Positions 1 through 6,809 are shown, numbered from the stretch's first letter. The stretch: 8,603 nt of DNA from Cyanobacteria bacterium OH_CDB_58 (GCA_023435965.1 JAEZLC010000094.1:1-8603); one strand, 5' to 3'. A program made the numbers and translations. The notes: generated by a model from the sequence alone, not told the origin.

Positions 1-816
1 CCTAACGGATTACAAGGTGTTATTATTGGTGCCTTTATTATATTTTATGCTTATATCGGATTTGATGCCATTTCTACGGCGGCAGAAGAAACAAAAAATC
101 CTCAGAGAGACTTGCCTATCGGTTTAATCGGCTCTTTGGTTTTATGTTCATTAATATATGGTTTGGTAGCATTAGTCTTTACTGGGATTATTCCATACGG
201 CTCCAGCGTGGATATGCATGCTCCTATTGCTCATGCCATGAAGATTGTTAATCAAAATGGCGTAGCAGGGCTCATCTCGGTTGGTGCGTTGGCGGGGCTG
301 ACTTCTGTACTGTTAGTTCTTCAATACGGCACGACAAGAATTCTATACGCAATGTCCAGAGATAATTTCTTTCCAAGTATTATGAAAAAGGTTCACCCTA
401 AATATCAGACTCCTTATGTTATTACGTGGGCTTCTGCGATATTAGTTGTTATCGGTTCGTTATTTATGAATATGAATATTGCTGCTGAGCTTTGTATCTT
501 CGGAACATTCACTTCATTCATAATTGTTTGTGTCGGAGTATTGCTTTTAAGAAAAACTGATCCTGATAGACATAGACCGTTCAGAGTCCCTTTCTGTCCG
601 TGGTTGCCGCTATTGGGTATCGGCATTTGTTCTTATCTAATGATATCTGCGATGAAAGATCTAAAAACTTCAGCTTTATTATTCCCTGTTTGGATTTTGG
701 TTGGTGTTGTAATATACTTTGCTTACGGATACCAGAAAAACAGAAGAGTTGAAGCTCAAATGGAACAGCAGGCGATAAAAGAAGAATCTGTTCAAGAAGA
801 AGAGATTATACTTTAG
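1..816 (+). CDS. APC-family amino-acid permease (CAT/YfnA-like), 5' truncated by window edge
   Basis: This is the C-terminal 271 residues of an inner-membrane amino-acid transporter of the APC superfamily, cationic amino acid transporter (CAT) subgroup. The frame is open from base 1, so the start lies outside the window; an internal TTG at 112 is not the start. The fragment opens in what is normally TM6 with the family signature around Y18-IGFDA-STAAEE-30 followed by KNPQRDLP (32-39). Further hydrophobic segments lie at about 40-63, 88-108, 139-157, 163-183, 201-217 and 224-242. The loop TRILYAMSRD (111-120) and the KVHPKYQTPY and RPFRVPF motifs are also typical of CAT members. The tail after residue 245 is charged and acidic (EESVQEEE) and probably cytoplasmic. 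Substrate cannot be read from the sequence; family members carry basic, branched or other neutral amino acids, probably by proton coupling. Confidence 0.93.
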   Translation, partial: PNGLQGVIIGAFIIFYAYIGFDAISTAAEETKNPQRDLPIGLIGSLVLCSLIYGLVALVFTGIIPYGSSVDMHAPIAHAMKIVNQNGVAGLISVGALAGLTSVLLVLQYGTTRILYAMSRDNFFPSIMKKVHPKYQTPYVITWASAILVVIGSLFMNMNIAAELCIFGTFTSFIIVCVGVLLLRKTDPDRHRPFRVPFCPWLPLLGIGICSYLMISAMKDLKTSALLFPVWILVGVVIYFAYGYQKNRRVEAQMEQQAIKEESVQEEEIIL

Positions 817-829
817 TTTTATATATATC

Positions 830-892
830 AATCCCAAATATAGTTAATTATAAAATTTCAAAGTTTTATAATAAGTATAATTGGGATTTTTA
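830..892 (+). terminator. Long AT-rich hairpin with T-run after the permease
   Basis: An imperfect inverted repeat has outer arms AATCCCAA (830-837) and TTGGGATT (881-888). The inner arm TTATAAAA ends at 855 and pairs with TTTTATAA beginning at 864, leaving the loop TTTCAAAG (856-863). The descending arm ends in GGGA followed by TTTTTATT, which fits a factor-independent terminator for the permease. The stem is long and mostly A/T, so it is less typical than the terminators at 6340 and 7628. The next start codon lies only 8 bases after the outer stem, and the only Shine-Dalgarno-like bases of that gene (GGGA, 883-886) are inside the stem. Confidence 0.55.
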
Positions 893-896
893 TTGC

Positions 897-1241
897 ATGT
901 ATAAAGTCAAAGATGATTCTAAAAATTTGATTGTATCGTTTGAGGAGCAAGATCTGTCGTCAGATGTCGTTTTGCATCTTAAAGAATTTCTTGTGGAAAT
1001 GGCTCCTTGTAAAAGAATCGCTATTGATCTTGACAATATAATCACTGCACAAAATGAGTTTTTTAACATGCTTAGAGAGCTATCTGAAGCGAAAAAAATA
1101 TCTTTGTTCAATATATCTGCTGATATAAATTTTCTTTTGTTCTTGATGAATTACAATCAGTACACAAGACTCTATTCAAGCGAAAACGATTTCCTTGAAG
1201 GGAAGCGAGAACTTGTAAAAAGAAACTTTAAATTTGCTTAA
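897..1241 (+). CDS. Small STAS-domain-like protein
   Basis: This 114-residue soluble protein has no signal peptide or membrane segment. Its pattern of secondary structure resembles a single STAS (anti-sigma-factor antagonist-like) domain. A beta strand RIAIDLDNI (40-48) is followed by a loop and a helix EFFNMLRELSEAKK (54-67). A strand ISLFNIS (68-74) and a helix NFLLFLMNYNQY (78-89) follow, with a charged last helix. STAS proteins usually act as switch partners of anti-sigma factors or as modules of signalling complexes. The Ser/Thr normally found just after the 'DLS' strand, which partner kinases phosphorylate, is not obvious here (ITAQNEF), so a classical SpoIIAA-like switch is doubtful. 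The ATG at 897 is preceded by a weak GGGA 10 bases upstream, inside a hairpin. The gene ends 6 bp from the convergent nadE stop. The fold assignment is by eye only. Confidence 0.6.
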   Translation: MYKVKDDSKNLIVSFEEQDLSSDVVLHLKEFLVEMAPCKRIAIDLDNIITAQNEFFNMLRELSEAKKISLFNISADINFLLFLMNYNQYTRLYSSENDFLEGKRELVKRNFKFA

Positions 1242-1243
1242 GT

Positions 1244-1259
1244 AAGTTTAATAAAACTT
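1244..1259. other. Small inverted repeat at the convergent gene junction
   Basis: AAGTTT (1244-1249) and AAACTT (1254-1259) form a perfect 6-bp stem with loop AATA, spanning the 6-bp gap and the last codons of nadE. A further AAACTT at 1223-1228 could pair with the same AAGTTT. The stem is weak and lacks a T-tract, so any termination role for the converging transcripts is speculative. Confidence 0.3.
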
Positions 1260-3020
1260 GGAAATTATCGGGTGGCGATATTCCACCAGGTTGATTGATT
1301 TGGAATCCACAACAATTGATGGAGGCAATATGTGCCATTTAAATATTGCTTTTTGAACTTTGTCAAAGAATTTTCTAATCCACTCTTCTTTTTGTTCAAT
1401 TGATATATTTTGTTTTGTTTCATGCAAATATTCATGATTGATTAATTCTTCATATCCGTAGTTTAAATTTTCTGTTAACCAGATTATTTCATCTAAAAAT
1501 TCGTACGGCATGTTTTCTTCTTCAGCAGTAACGGTTCTGGTTTTGTCACTACTTAGTTTCAATTCTGCACCCGGCGGTTTTTCTAAAATTGCTTTTGGAA
1601 TCGCATTCTTTTTTTCCCTATGTGTGTTCATAAAGTCTGCAAGTGCGAACAGTTTTGTCTTTGTAACGTCCGCAATAGGTGCGAAACCGCCTGACATATC
1701 GCCGTTTATGGTTGCATATCCTATATAAAGTTCGGATTTGTCGCTTGTTGCTATAGGAAGCATTCCTTTTACTTCGTTTGCTATGCTCCAGAGAGTAGTC
1801 GCTCTCAATCTTGCCTGAACGTTTTCCATAGTAGTAGATTTTTCAAATTTATCCATTTCGATTTTATCAAAAATACTGGAAAGATCGTCTTTTATCATAG
1901 CTACTTCATCTGCAATGGGTGATTCAATGAAGTTGATTCCGAGATTTTCTGCCAGAATTTTGGCATCATTTTTGCTTTCTGCTGAGGTTATGGATGTCGG
2001 CATGGAAACTCCAAGGACGTTCTGTGGCCCGAGAGCATCAGCTAAAAGTACGGCGCACACAGATGAGTCCAATCCTCCCGACAAACCCAATGTCGCCTTT
2101 GTGAACCCTGTCTTTTTGAAATATCCTTTTATTGCACAGACTATACTTTGATAAGTTCTGTCGAGGTCGCTCTCATAATCAAGATTGAATCTTTTTATTT
2201 CCCCAAAGCTTTTTTCAAGTTCGTGAGGAAGGGGATTTATTATGCCTTTGTAGTTTTCGCTTATTATGAAATCTTCTTCGAAATATTTTCCTCTGACCGT
2301 TAATTCTCCATCGGGGCCGTAAATTCTTGAAGCACCTTCAAAGCAAAGATTATCGCCGTATCCTGCCTGATTTACATATATGTAGTTAACTGAATATTTT
2401 TTTGCCAAAGAAGAAAACAGGTTGTGTTTTAATCTTTCTTTTCTTGTTCGAGAAGGTGAATAAGAGCAGTTAATTATCGTTTGTGCACCTTTGTTTGCTA
2501 TTTCTTGCACTGGATCTGTTTTATAAATAGGGTTTTCAAAAAAATCACAGTCGTTAAAGCTATCTTCACAGACTATGAGACCGATTTTCTCCCCTTTTAT
2601 TTCGAACAGATCGGCGGTTTTATCTGCTGATTCAAAATAGCGATAATCATTGAATTCAGCGTAGTTCGGCAAAAGTATTTTTCTTGCCGTACCTAATTGT
2701 TTTGTATTTTGAAGTATCGCAACCGAGTTATAGTACGGTTTTTTGTTTTTTTCAAAATGAGGCTCCACATAGCCAACGAGGGCTGTTATTCCTTCTGTGA
2801 GTTTTTTGATTTCTTCCAGTTCTTTTAATTGTTCTTTTATTAATGCACTATGTCTTGTAAAAACATCGCCAAAAGGGTAGCCCAATAGTGCTAATTCGGG
2901 AAATACTATCAAATCGGCATTAATTTCTTTGGCTTTTTTGATATTATCTTTTATTAATTTAGCGTTGTGTGCAATGTTTGCGGCTATTGGATCTATTTGT
3001 GCCAGAACAATTTTAATCAT
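1248..3020 (-). CDS. nadE: Glutamine-dependent NAD+ synthetase (two-domain)
   Basis: This cytoplasmic enzyme of 590 residues makes NAD+ from deamido-NAD+ (nicotinic acid adenine dinucleotide), ATP and glutamine, the last step of NAD biosynthesis. Residues 1 to about 270 form a nitrilase-fold glutaminase with the Glu-Lys-Cys triad visible as E42 (FPELALLGYP), K114 (ARKILLPNY) and C151 (LIVCEDSF). Residues from about 280 form the synthetase. They carry the PP-loop SGGLDSS (314-320), ENVQARLRA (399-407), the SDKSELYIGYATINGDMSGG block (426-445) and a KPPGAEL loop (481-487). The length is in the range of bacterial two-domain NadE, so ammonia is expected to be channelled from glutamine. The ATG at 3020 begins the conserved first strand (IKIVLAQIDP). 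Only a distant AGGA is seen upstream, so the ribosome-binding site is poor. It is transcribed divergently from glnA and convergently with the STAS-like gene. Confidence 0.97.
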   Translation of the reverse strand: MIKIVLAQIDPIAANIAHNAKLIKDNIKKAKEINADLIVFPELALLGYPFGDVFTRHSALIKEQLKELEEIKKLTEGITALVGYVEPHFEKNKKPYYNSVAILQNTKQLGTARKILLPNYAEFNDYRYFESADKTADLFEIKGEKIGLIVCEDSFNDCDFFENPIYKTDPVQEIANKGAQTIINCSYSPSRTRKERLKHNLFSSLAKKYSVNYIYVNQAGYGDNLCFEGASRIYGPDGELTVRGKYFEEDFIISENYKGIINPLPHELEKSFGEIKRFNLDYESDLDRTYQSIVCAIKGYFKKTGFTKATLGLSGGLDSSVCAVLLADALGPQNVLGVSMPTSITSAESKNDAKILAENLGINFIESPIADEVAMIKDDLSSIFDKIEMDKFEKSTTMENVQARLRATTLWSIANEVKGMLPIATSDKSELYIGYATINGDMSGGFAPIADVTKTKLFALADFMNTHREKKNAIPKAILEKPPGAELKLSSDKTRTVTAEEENMPYEFLDEIIWLTENLNYGYEELINHEYLHETKQNISIEQKEEWIRKFFDKVQKAIFKWHILPPSIVVDSKSINLVEYRHPIISKFY

Positions 3021-3075
3021 AACTCTATAATTACATCCTGAAAAAAAATAATCAAAAGGTAATAGCTTTAAAAAA

Positions 3076-3109
3076 TGTAAATTTAAGTTTTTTTAACTAA
3101 AAATTTACA
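3076..3109. promoter_or_regulatory. 34-bp inverted repeat in the nadE-glnA divergent spacer (possible operator)
   Basis: Perfect 9-bp arms TGTAAATTT (3076-3084) and AAATTTACA (3101-3109) flank an inner AGTT (3086-3089) / AACT (3095-3098) pair around a T-rich centre. The TGT...ACA ends recall GlnR/TnrA boxes, but those sites are 17 bp, so the spacing here does not fit. NtcA boxes (GTA-N8-TAC) do not fit either. It lies 56 bp upstream of nadE and 185 bp upstream of glnA. It could be an operator or a transcript hairpin of the nadE leader. Confidence 0.35.
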
Positions 3110-3242
3110 AAAACAAAGAAATATATTTGTTTTTTGATTAAAATGATATTCTTATCTGTAAAAAATCTCTTCAAATTATTTAAAATCAAGAAAAATTATC
3201 ATAATTTCTTGAACTTTAGATTTATTAATACTTTCGATGCAT

Positions 3243-3271
3243 TTGACGTTGAGCTTTATGCACGGCATTAT
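3243..3271 (+). promoter_or_regulatory. Candidate sigma70-type promoter of glnA
   Basis: A -35 element TTGACG (3243-3248) is followed after 17 bp by CATTAT (3266-3271), which matches TATAAT at four of six positions. Transcription would begin near 3278, giving a leader of about 15 bases. The ribosome-binding site AAAGGA (3281-3286) immediately follows, so the elements are compatible but compact. A second, weaker pair (TTGATT 3134-3139, 17 bp, TGTAAA 3157-3162) lies further upstream. Confidence 0.45.
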
Positions 3272-3293
3272 AGATGATGAAAAGGAAAAAATT

Positions 3294-4646
3294 ATGCCAG
3301 AACAAAGAAAAAAACTTACAAAAGAAGAAATCAAGCAAATAGTAAAAGAAAAGAATGTTGAATTCATAAGGCTTCAGTTTTGTGATTTGAACGGTCAGGT
3401 CAAAAACATGGCAGTTCCAAGCTCTCAGCTAGACAAGGTTATGAACAACGAATGTATGCTTGACGGCTCATCAATCAAGGGTTTTAGAAACATTGAAACT
3501 TCTGATATGTATTTTTTCCCTGATCTGTCGACTTTTACCATTCTTCCTTGGAGAGAAGACAAGGACGAGGAGCTTAATGTAGCAAGGTTTATCTGTGATA
3601 TCCACAATCCAGATGGGACGCCATTTGAGGGATGTCCCAGGTCGAATTTAAAAAGAGTTATTCAAAGAGCAAAAGAAATGGGCTGCATCATGAATGTGGG
3701 TCCTGAGGCAGAATTCTTCCTGTTTAAAAAAGATTCTGAAGGGAGACCAACAACTATTCCTCACGACAAGGCGGGTTATTATTCAGTAGCTCCCGATGAT
3801 TTGGGCGAAGGAATAAGAAGACACATTATCAGAACTCTTGCAAAAATGGGCTTTGAAATAGAAGCAAGTCATCATGAGGTTGCTTCAGGGCAGCATGAGA
3901 TCGATTTTAAGTACGCGGATGCACTTACTACTGCGGATAATATTTTAACTTTTAAATATGCGGTCAAGGCGGTTGCTTCTCAGCACGGTTTACATGCAAC
4001 ATTTATGCCTAAACCTATTTTCGGGATAAATGGCTCCGGTATGCACTGTAATATATCATTATTTCGAAACGGCAAAAATGCTTTCTACGACCAAGATAGA
4101 GCATATGGGCTGACAGAAGAAGCATTGTATAGCATAGGTGGGATTTTAGAGCATGTAAAATCCTTTACTGCAATAACAAACCCTCTGATAAACAGTTATA
4201 AAAGATTAGTTCAAGGATACGAAGCTCCGGTTTATCTGGCATGGTCTTTAGCCAATCGTTCCGCTCTAATTCGCGTGCCTGCAAAACGCGGAAATGCCAC
4301 AAGAATAGAGCTTCGTTCTCCTGATCCTAGCTGTAATCCGTATTTGGCTCTTGCTGTTATTTTGGAATCTATTTTGGACGGTGTTAAGAACAAAATTAAG
4401 CCTCCTCTACAGGTAGAGAGCAATATTTATAAAATGGATGATAAAGAACGTAAGCGTGCAAAAATAGAAGCATTGCCGGGAAGTTTAATCGAAGCATTAG
4501 AACTTATGAAAAAAAGCAGCGTTGTAAAAACTGCTTTGGGCGAGCATATCTTCAATGAGTTTATTAACTCCAAGCGAAGAGAATGGGAGCATTATAGAAC
4601 ATATGTTTCGCCATACGAACTGAATTTATATTTGGAAAATTACTAA
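3294..4646 (+). CDS. glnA: Glutamine synthetase, type I (alpha subgroup)
   Basis: This cytoplasmic dodecameric enzyme makes glutamine from glutamate, ammonia and ATP. The ATG at 3294 is chosen because AAAGGA (3281-3286) lies 7 bases upstream and the resulting 450 residues align with Bacillus subtilis GlnA. An in-frame ATG at 3237 has no ribosome-binding site and would precede the candidate promoter. Visible motifs are DGSSI (57-61), the metal-binding GPEAEFF (136-142; E138, E140), HHEVASGQHEIDFKYA (193-208), NGSGMHCN (246-253; H251) and the flap KRLVQGYEAP (303-312; E310). NRSALIRVP (321-329) and the C-terminal EWEHYRTYVSPYE follow. There is no 25-residue insertion and no adenylylation Tyr motif (NLYDLPPEE), so it is the GSI-alpha type, usually regulated by feedback and repressor rather than adenylylation. 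Oddities are N66 where B. subtilis has the feedback-site R62 (Arg is one position earlier), and Q307 in place of the conserved flap Pro. Confidence 0.97.
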   Translation: MPEQRKKLTKEEIKQIVKEKNVEFIRLQFCDLNGQVKNMAVPSSQLDKVMNNECMLDGSSIKGFRNIETSDMYFFPDLSTFTILPWREDKDEELNVARFICDIHNPDGTPFEGCPRSNLKRVIQRAKEMGCIMNVGPEAEFFLFKKDSEGRPTTIPHDKAGYYSVAPDDLGEGIRRHIIRTLAKMGFEIEASHHEVASGQHEIDFKYADALTTADNILTFKYAVKAVASQHGLHATFMPKPIFGINGSGMHCNISLFRNGKNAFYDQDRAYGLTEEALYSIGGILEHVKSFTAITNPLINSYKRLVQGYEAPVYLAWSLANRSALIRVPAKRGNATRIELRSPDPSCNPYLALAVILESILDGVKNKIKPPLQVESNIYKMDDKERKRAKIEALPGSLIEALELMKKSSVVKTALGEHIFNEFINSKRREWEHYRTYVSPYELNLYLENY

Positions 4647-4651
4647 AGGAG
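4645..4651 (+). promoter_or_regulatory. Ribosome-binding site AAAGGAG deciding the GTG start of the decarboxylase
   Basis: AAAGGAG begins within the glnA TAA stop (4644-4646) and ends 6 bases before GTG at 4658. This strong site fixes the GTG start and indicates translation of the second gene from the glnA transcript. Confidence 0.8.
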
Positions 4652-4657
4652 TATATC

Positions 4658-6316
4658 GTGAGAATTACAGTAGCCGATTATTTAGCAAAAAGACTTAACC
4701 GACTGGGAGTTTGTGATGTCTTTGGTTTGCCGGGGGATTACAACTTCAATATTTTATACGCAATCGAAAACGCGGATGATATGAAATGGGTTAATTGCAC
4801 AAATGAGCTTAACGCCGGATATGCAGCGGACGGTTATGCCAGAGTGAAGGGATTTGGAGCTGTTGTAACTACTTTTGGTGTTGGCGAGTTGAGTGCTATC
4901 AATGCAATCGCAGGTTCATACAGTGAAAGTGTTCCGGTAATGAAAATAGCAGGAGTTCCAGGTTCTGACATGATAGAGAAGAAAGCACTTTTGCATCATA
5001 ATTTTCAAAAACCGGATTATTATGCGTTTGAAAGAGCATTTTCAAATGTGGTAGAAACAACGGCTTACCTCGATAAAGATAACGCAAAAGCGGAGCTGGA
5101 CAGAATTTTTGAAGTCATGATAAAAACAAGAAAGCCTGTTTATGTTGCGATTCCTATGGATGTTTGCAAAATCGAAATTGATGCAGAAATTCCTGATGTT
5201 GAGATGGTAAGTGATTCAGACAACCTTGAAAAAGCGGTAAATCATATTGTAAGTGTGGTTAATAAATCGAAAAGACCCGTAATTATGGCTGATTTGCTCA
5301 TAAAAAGATACAATTTATCAGCGGATTTGGAAAATCTTGTTGCTCAGACGAAGTTTCCGACAACTACTCTGTTAATGGGTAAAGGCTCTATTGATGAAAC
5401 CAATGATTGTTTCATCGGTACAAACATGGGGAATGTTTCTTCTCAAACAACTCAGGAAATAATGAACCAATCAGACTGTGTAATTGCTTTTGGTCCGGTG
5501 TATGCCGACTTAAATACTGGTGGCTTTACAGTAATGCCGAATGATTCTTTCAAAGTGGACGTGCAAGCGGATTTTTGTGTTGTTGAATCGGTAAAATATA
5601 ATGATGTTTGGATGAAAGATATTATAAAAGAGCTTACTGTCAGACTGGGACAAAATTCGCATTCAAATATCGGAAACTTCGGATATGAAATCCAAAAAGC
5701 TCAGGAAGAAAAACCGCTGGTTACGGATGATATTTTTGAGGCATTGCAAGGGTTTATAAAAGAAGATGATATTGTTTTTGTTGAGACAGGAATAATAAGT
5801 TTTCCTTCGGGATTGATAAAGCTTCCTAAAAACGTTTCTTTCAATACTCAAACGCTTTGGGGTTCTATTGGTTGGGCTACTCCGGCAATGTTCGGCGGTG
5901 CGATGGCGGATCGTTCAAGAAGAACAATTCTTTTCACGGGAGAAGGTTCTCATCAGCTTACGATGCAGGAAGTCGCAAATATGCTTCATCATGATATCAA
6001 GCCCATCATCTTGGTACTCAATAATTCAGGATATACTGTAGAAAGAGCTCTTTCGGACGATCCTATGGATAGTTTTAATGACATTACCCGTTGGGATTAT
6101 TCAAAATTGCCGGGGATTTTTGAGGGCGATTATTGTTCTATTCAGGTGAGAACAAATGAAGAGCTTGCAAAAGCACTTATGCAAGCGGAAGTCGAGCAAA
6201 AGACCAAGCTATGCTACATAGAGCTTTTCACGGACAAAATGGATGTTCCAAAGGTGGTTACGCAGGTCATATCTAACATAAGAGATGCGAAAGCTTCTTC
6301 TAAAATACTAAAATAA
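4658..6316 (+). CDS. Thiamine-diphosphate 2-oxoacid decarboxylase (pyruvate/indolepyruvate decarboxylase family)
   Basis: This 552-residue cytoplasmic enzyme of the PDC/IPDC family decarboxylates a 2-oxo acid (pyruvate, indolepyruvate, phenylpyruvate or a branched-chain oxo acid) to an aldehyde. Landmarks match Zymomonas PDC numbering closely: PGDYN with D27, catalytic E50 in TNELNAGYAADGYAR, and the H113-H114 pair (LLHHNF), which is diagnostic of decarboxylases rather than acetolactate synthases. The C-terminal TPP/Mg motif runs from GEGSHQLTMQE (428-438) to NNSGYTVE (455-462), with N456 and catalytic E462. The usual GDG is GEG here (E429), a conservative change of a metal ligand. The middle domain (about 190-330) is the PDC-type regulatory domain. 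The start is GTG with a strong ribosome-binding site. It follows glnA by 11 bp and is closed by a terminator, so it is co-transcribed with glnA. Substrate cannot be fixed by eye; PDC proper is uncommon in bacteria. Confidence 0.93.
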   Translation: MRITVADYLAKRLNRLGVCDVFGLPGDYNFNILYAIENADDMKWVNCTNELNAGYAADGYARVKGFGAVVTTFGVGELSAINAIAGSYSESVPVMKIAGVPGSDMIEKKALLHHNFQKPDYYAFERAFSNVVETTAYLDKDNAKAELDRIFEVMIKTRKPVYVAIPMDVCKIEIDAEIPDVEMVSDSDNLEKAVNHIVSVVNKSKRPVIMADLLIKRYNLSADLENLVAQTKFPTTTLLMGKGSIDETNDCFIGTNMGNVSSQTTQEIMNQSDCVIAFGPVYADLNTGGFTVMPNDSFKVDVQADFCVVESVKYNDVWMKDIIKELTVRLGQNSHSNIGNFGYEIQKAQEEKPLVTDDIFEALQGFIKEDDIVFVETGIISFPSGLIKLPKNVSFNTQTLWGSIGWATPAMFGGAMADRSRRTILFTGEGSHQLTMQEVANMLHHDIKPIILVLNNSGYTVERALSDDPMDSFNDITRWDYSKLPGIFEGDYCSIQVRTNEELAKALMQAEVEQKTKLCYIELFTDKMDVPKVVTQVISNIRDAKASSKILK

Positions 6317-6339
6317 AAATTATCAAGACTGGTACAATC

Positions 6340-6377
6340 ATGCAGCTTTTTGAGGGCTGCATTTTTGTTTTATTTTT
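6340..6377 (+). terminator. Factor-independent terminator of the glnA-decarboxylase operon
   Basis: The stem ATGCAGC (6340-6346) / GCTGCAT (6356-6362) has a 9-base loop TTTTTGAGG. It is followed by the T-rich tail TTTTGTTTTATTTTTC. This is a clear terminator 23 bases after the decarboxylase stop. Confidence 0.88.
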
Positions 6378-6510
6378 CTTCCTCAAAGAGGCTATTTTTA
6401 GCTGTTTTAGTCTTCAAAAATAATTGGTATTTTGTCTGATGAACTTTGGTTGAAAACGCTATATCTTGTAATGGAGAGCTATAAAAGTAGCTGAATTAAG
6501 AAAGTTGTGA

Positions 6511-6516
6511 AAGGAG
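6511..6516 (+). promoter_or_regulatory. Ribosome-binding site AAGGAG selecting the ATG at 6524
   Basis: AAGGAG lies 1 base before an ATG at 6518 but 7 bases before the in-frame ATG at 6524. The usual spacing therefore picks 6524. Confidence 0.7.
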
Positions 6517-6523
6517 TATGGTT

Positions 6524-6775
6524 ATGTTCAGGAAAGACGGTGGCTGTCCTCATTGTGGCGACAGGAAGTTTAACAAGGTTAAGTTTGCTGATTCTGTTCA
6601 CAAGAAGTTCCCTATAGACACGCCGGAGCACATCAAGGCTGCCTGGGACGCGATTCATGACAAACGTCATAATGAAAAGTATCCTAAGGAGGTCATGCAA
6701 GCGATGGAACAGAAAATCATCAATGCTTGGGTTCGCCATATAAGTATTGAAGGACCGCCGCAAAAAGTACAATAG
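6524..6775 (+). CDS. Small CxxC protein with a phage-protein-like C-terminal segment
   Basis: This protein has 83 residues from the ATG at 6524 (85 if the ATG at 6518 is used, which sits too close to the ribosome-binding site). Near the N-terminus is CPHCGDRKF, a single Cys-x2-Cys-Gly knuckle. One such pair could bind zinc only as a dimer or together with the several His residues. The remainder, from KFADSVHKKFPIDTPEHIKA through AAWDAI and EVMQAMEQKIINAWVRH, is basic and helical. From memory it resembles a segment ('FAD..HrkYPIDT.EHvraA...K...aakk') found in or beside phage head/protease-type proteins and as short free-standing proteins. The function is unknown. It is a single gene between two terminators, so it is probably monocistronic. 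No convincing promoter was found in the 140 bases before it. The coding call is supported by the strong ribosome-binding site and the terminator 7 bases after the stop. Confidence 0.75.
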   Translation: MFRKDGGCPHCGDRKFNKVKFADSVHKKFPIDTPEHIKAAWDAIHDKRHNEKYPKEVMQAMEQKIINAWVRHISIEGPPQKVQ

Positions 6776-6782
6776 AATAATT

Positions 6783-6809
6783 AAAAAGGCTATTAAATGG
6801 CCTTTTTTC
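6783..6809. terminator. Bidirectional terminator between convergent genes
   Basis: The stem AAAAAGGC (6783-6790) / GCCTTTTT (6800-6807) has the loop TATTAAATG. The T-run on the plus strand (6803-6808) serves the small CxxC gene. The A-run at 6783-6787 gives a T-run on the minus strand for the converging Cys-His-Asp gene, whose stop lies just beyond. Confidence 0.85.

Noticed and set aside
112..816. Complete permease starting at TTG 112
   Set aside because: The frame is open to base 1 and encodes the conserved YIGFDA...AAEE motif upstream, so the gene is truncated by the window edge.
1510..2151. Plus-strand open frames inside nadE
   Set aside because: They are antisense shadows of a strongly conserved enzyme with all motifs in the minus frame.
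3076..3109. GlnR/TnrA or NtcA box
   Set aside because: The TGT...ACA ends are 34 bp apart, against 17 bp for GlnR/TnrA, and GTA-N8-TAC is not met.
3237..3293. N-terminal extension of glutamine synthetase by 19 residues
   Set aside because: No ribosome-binding site precedes the ATG at 3237, the extension has no counterpart in the family, and it overlaps the candidate promoter. AAAGGA correctly spaced before 3294 decides the start.
6390..6492. Two short AGCTA/TAGCT-type inverted repeats (about 6390-6402 and 6477-6492) before the small CxxC gene
   Set aside because: Stems are only 4-5 bp with no T-tract or conserved context; chance is likely.
6479..6772. Minus-strand open frame opposite the small CxxC gene
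   Set aside because: The plus frame has a strong ribosome-binding site, a CPHCG motif and a terminator; the minus frame has no comparable support.
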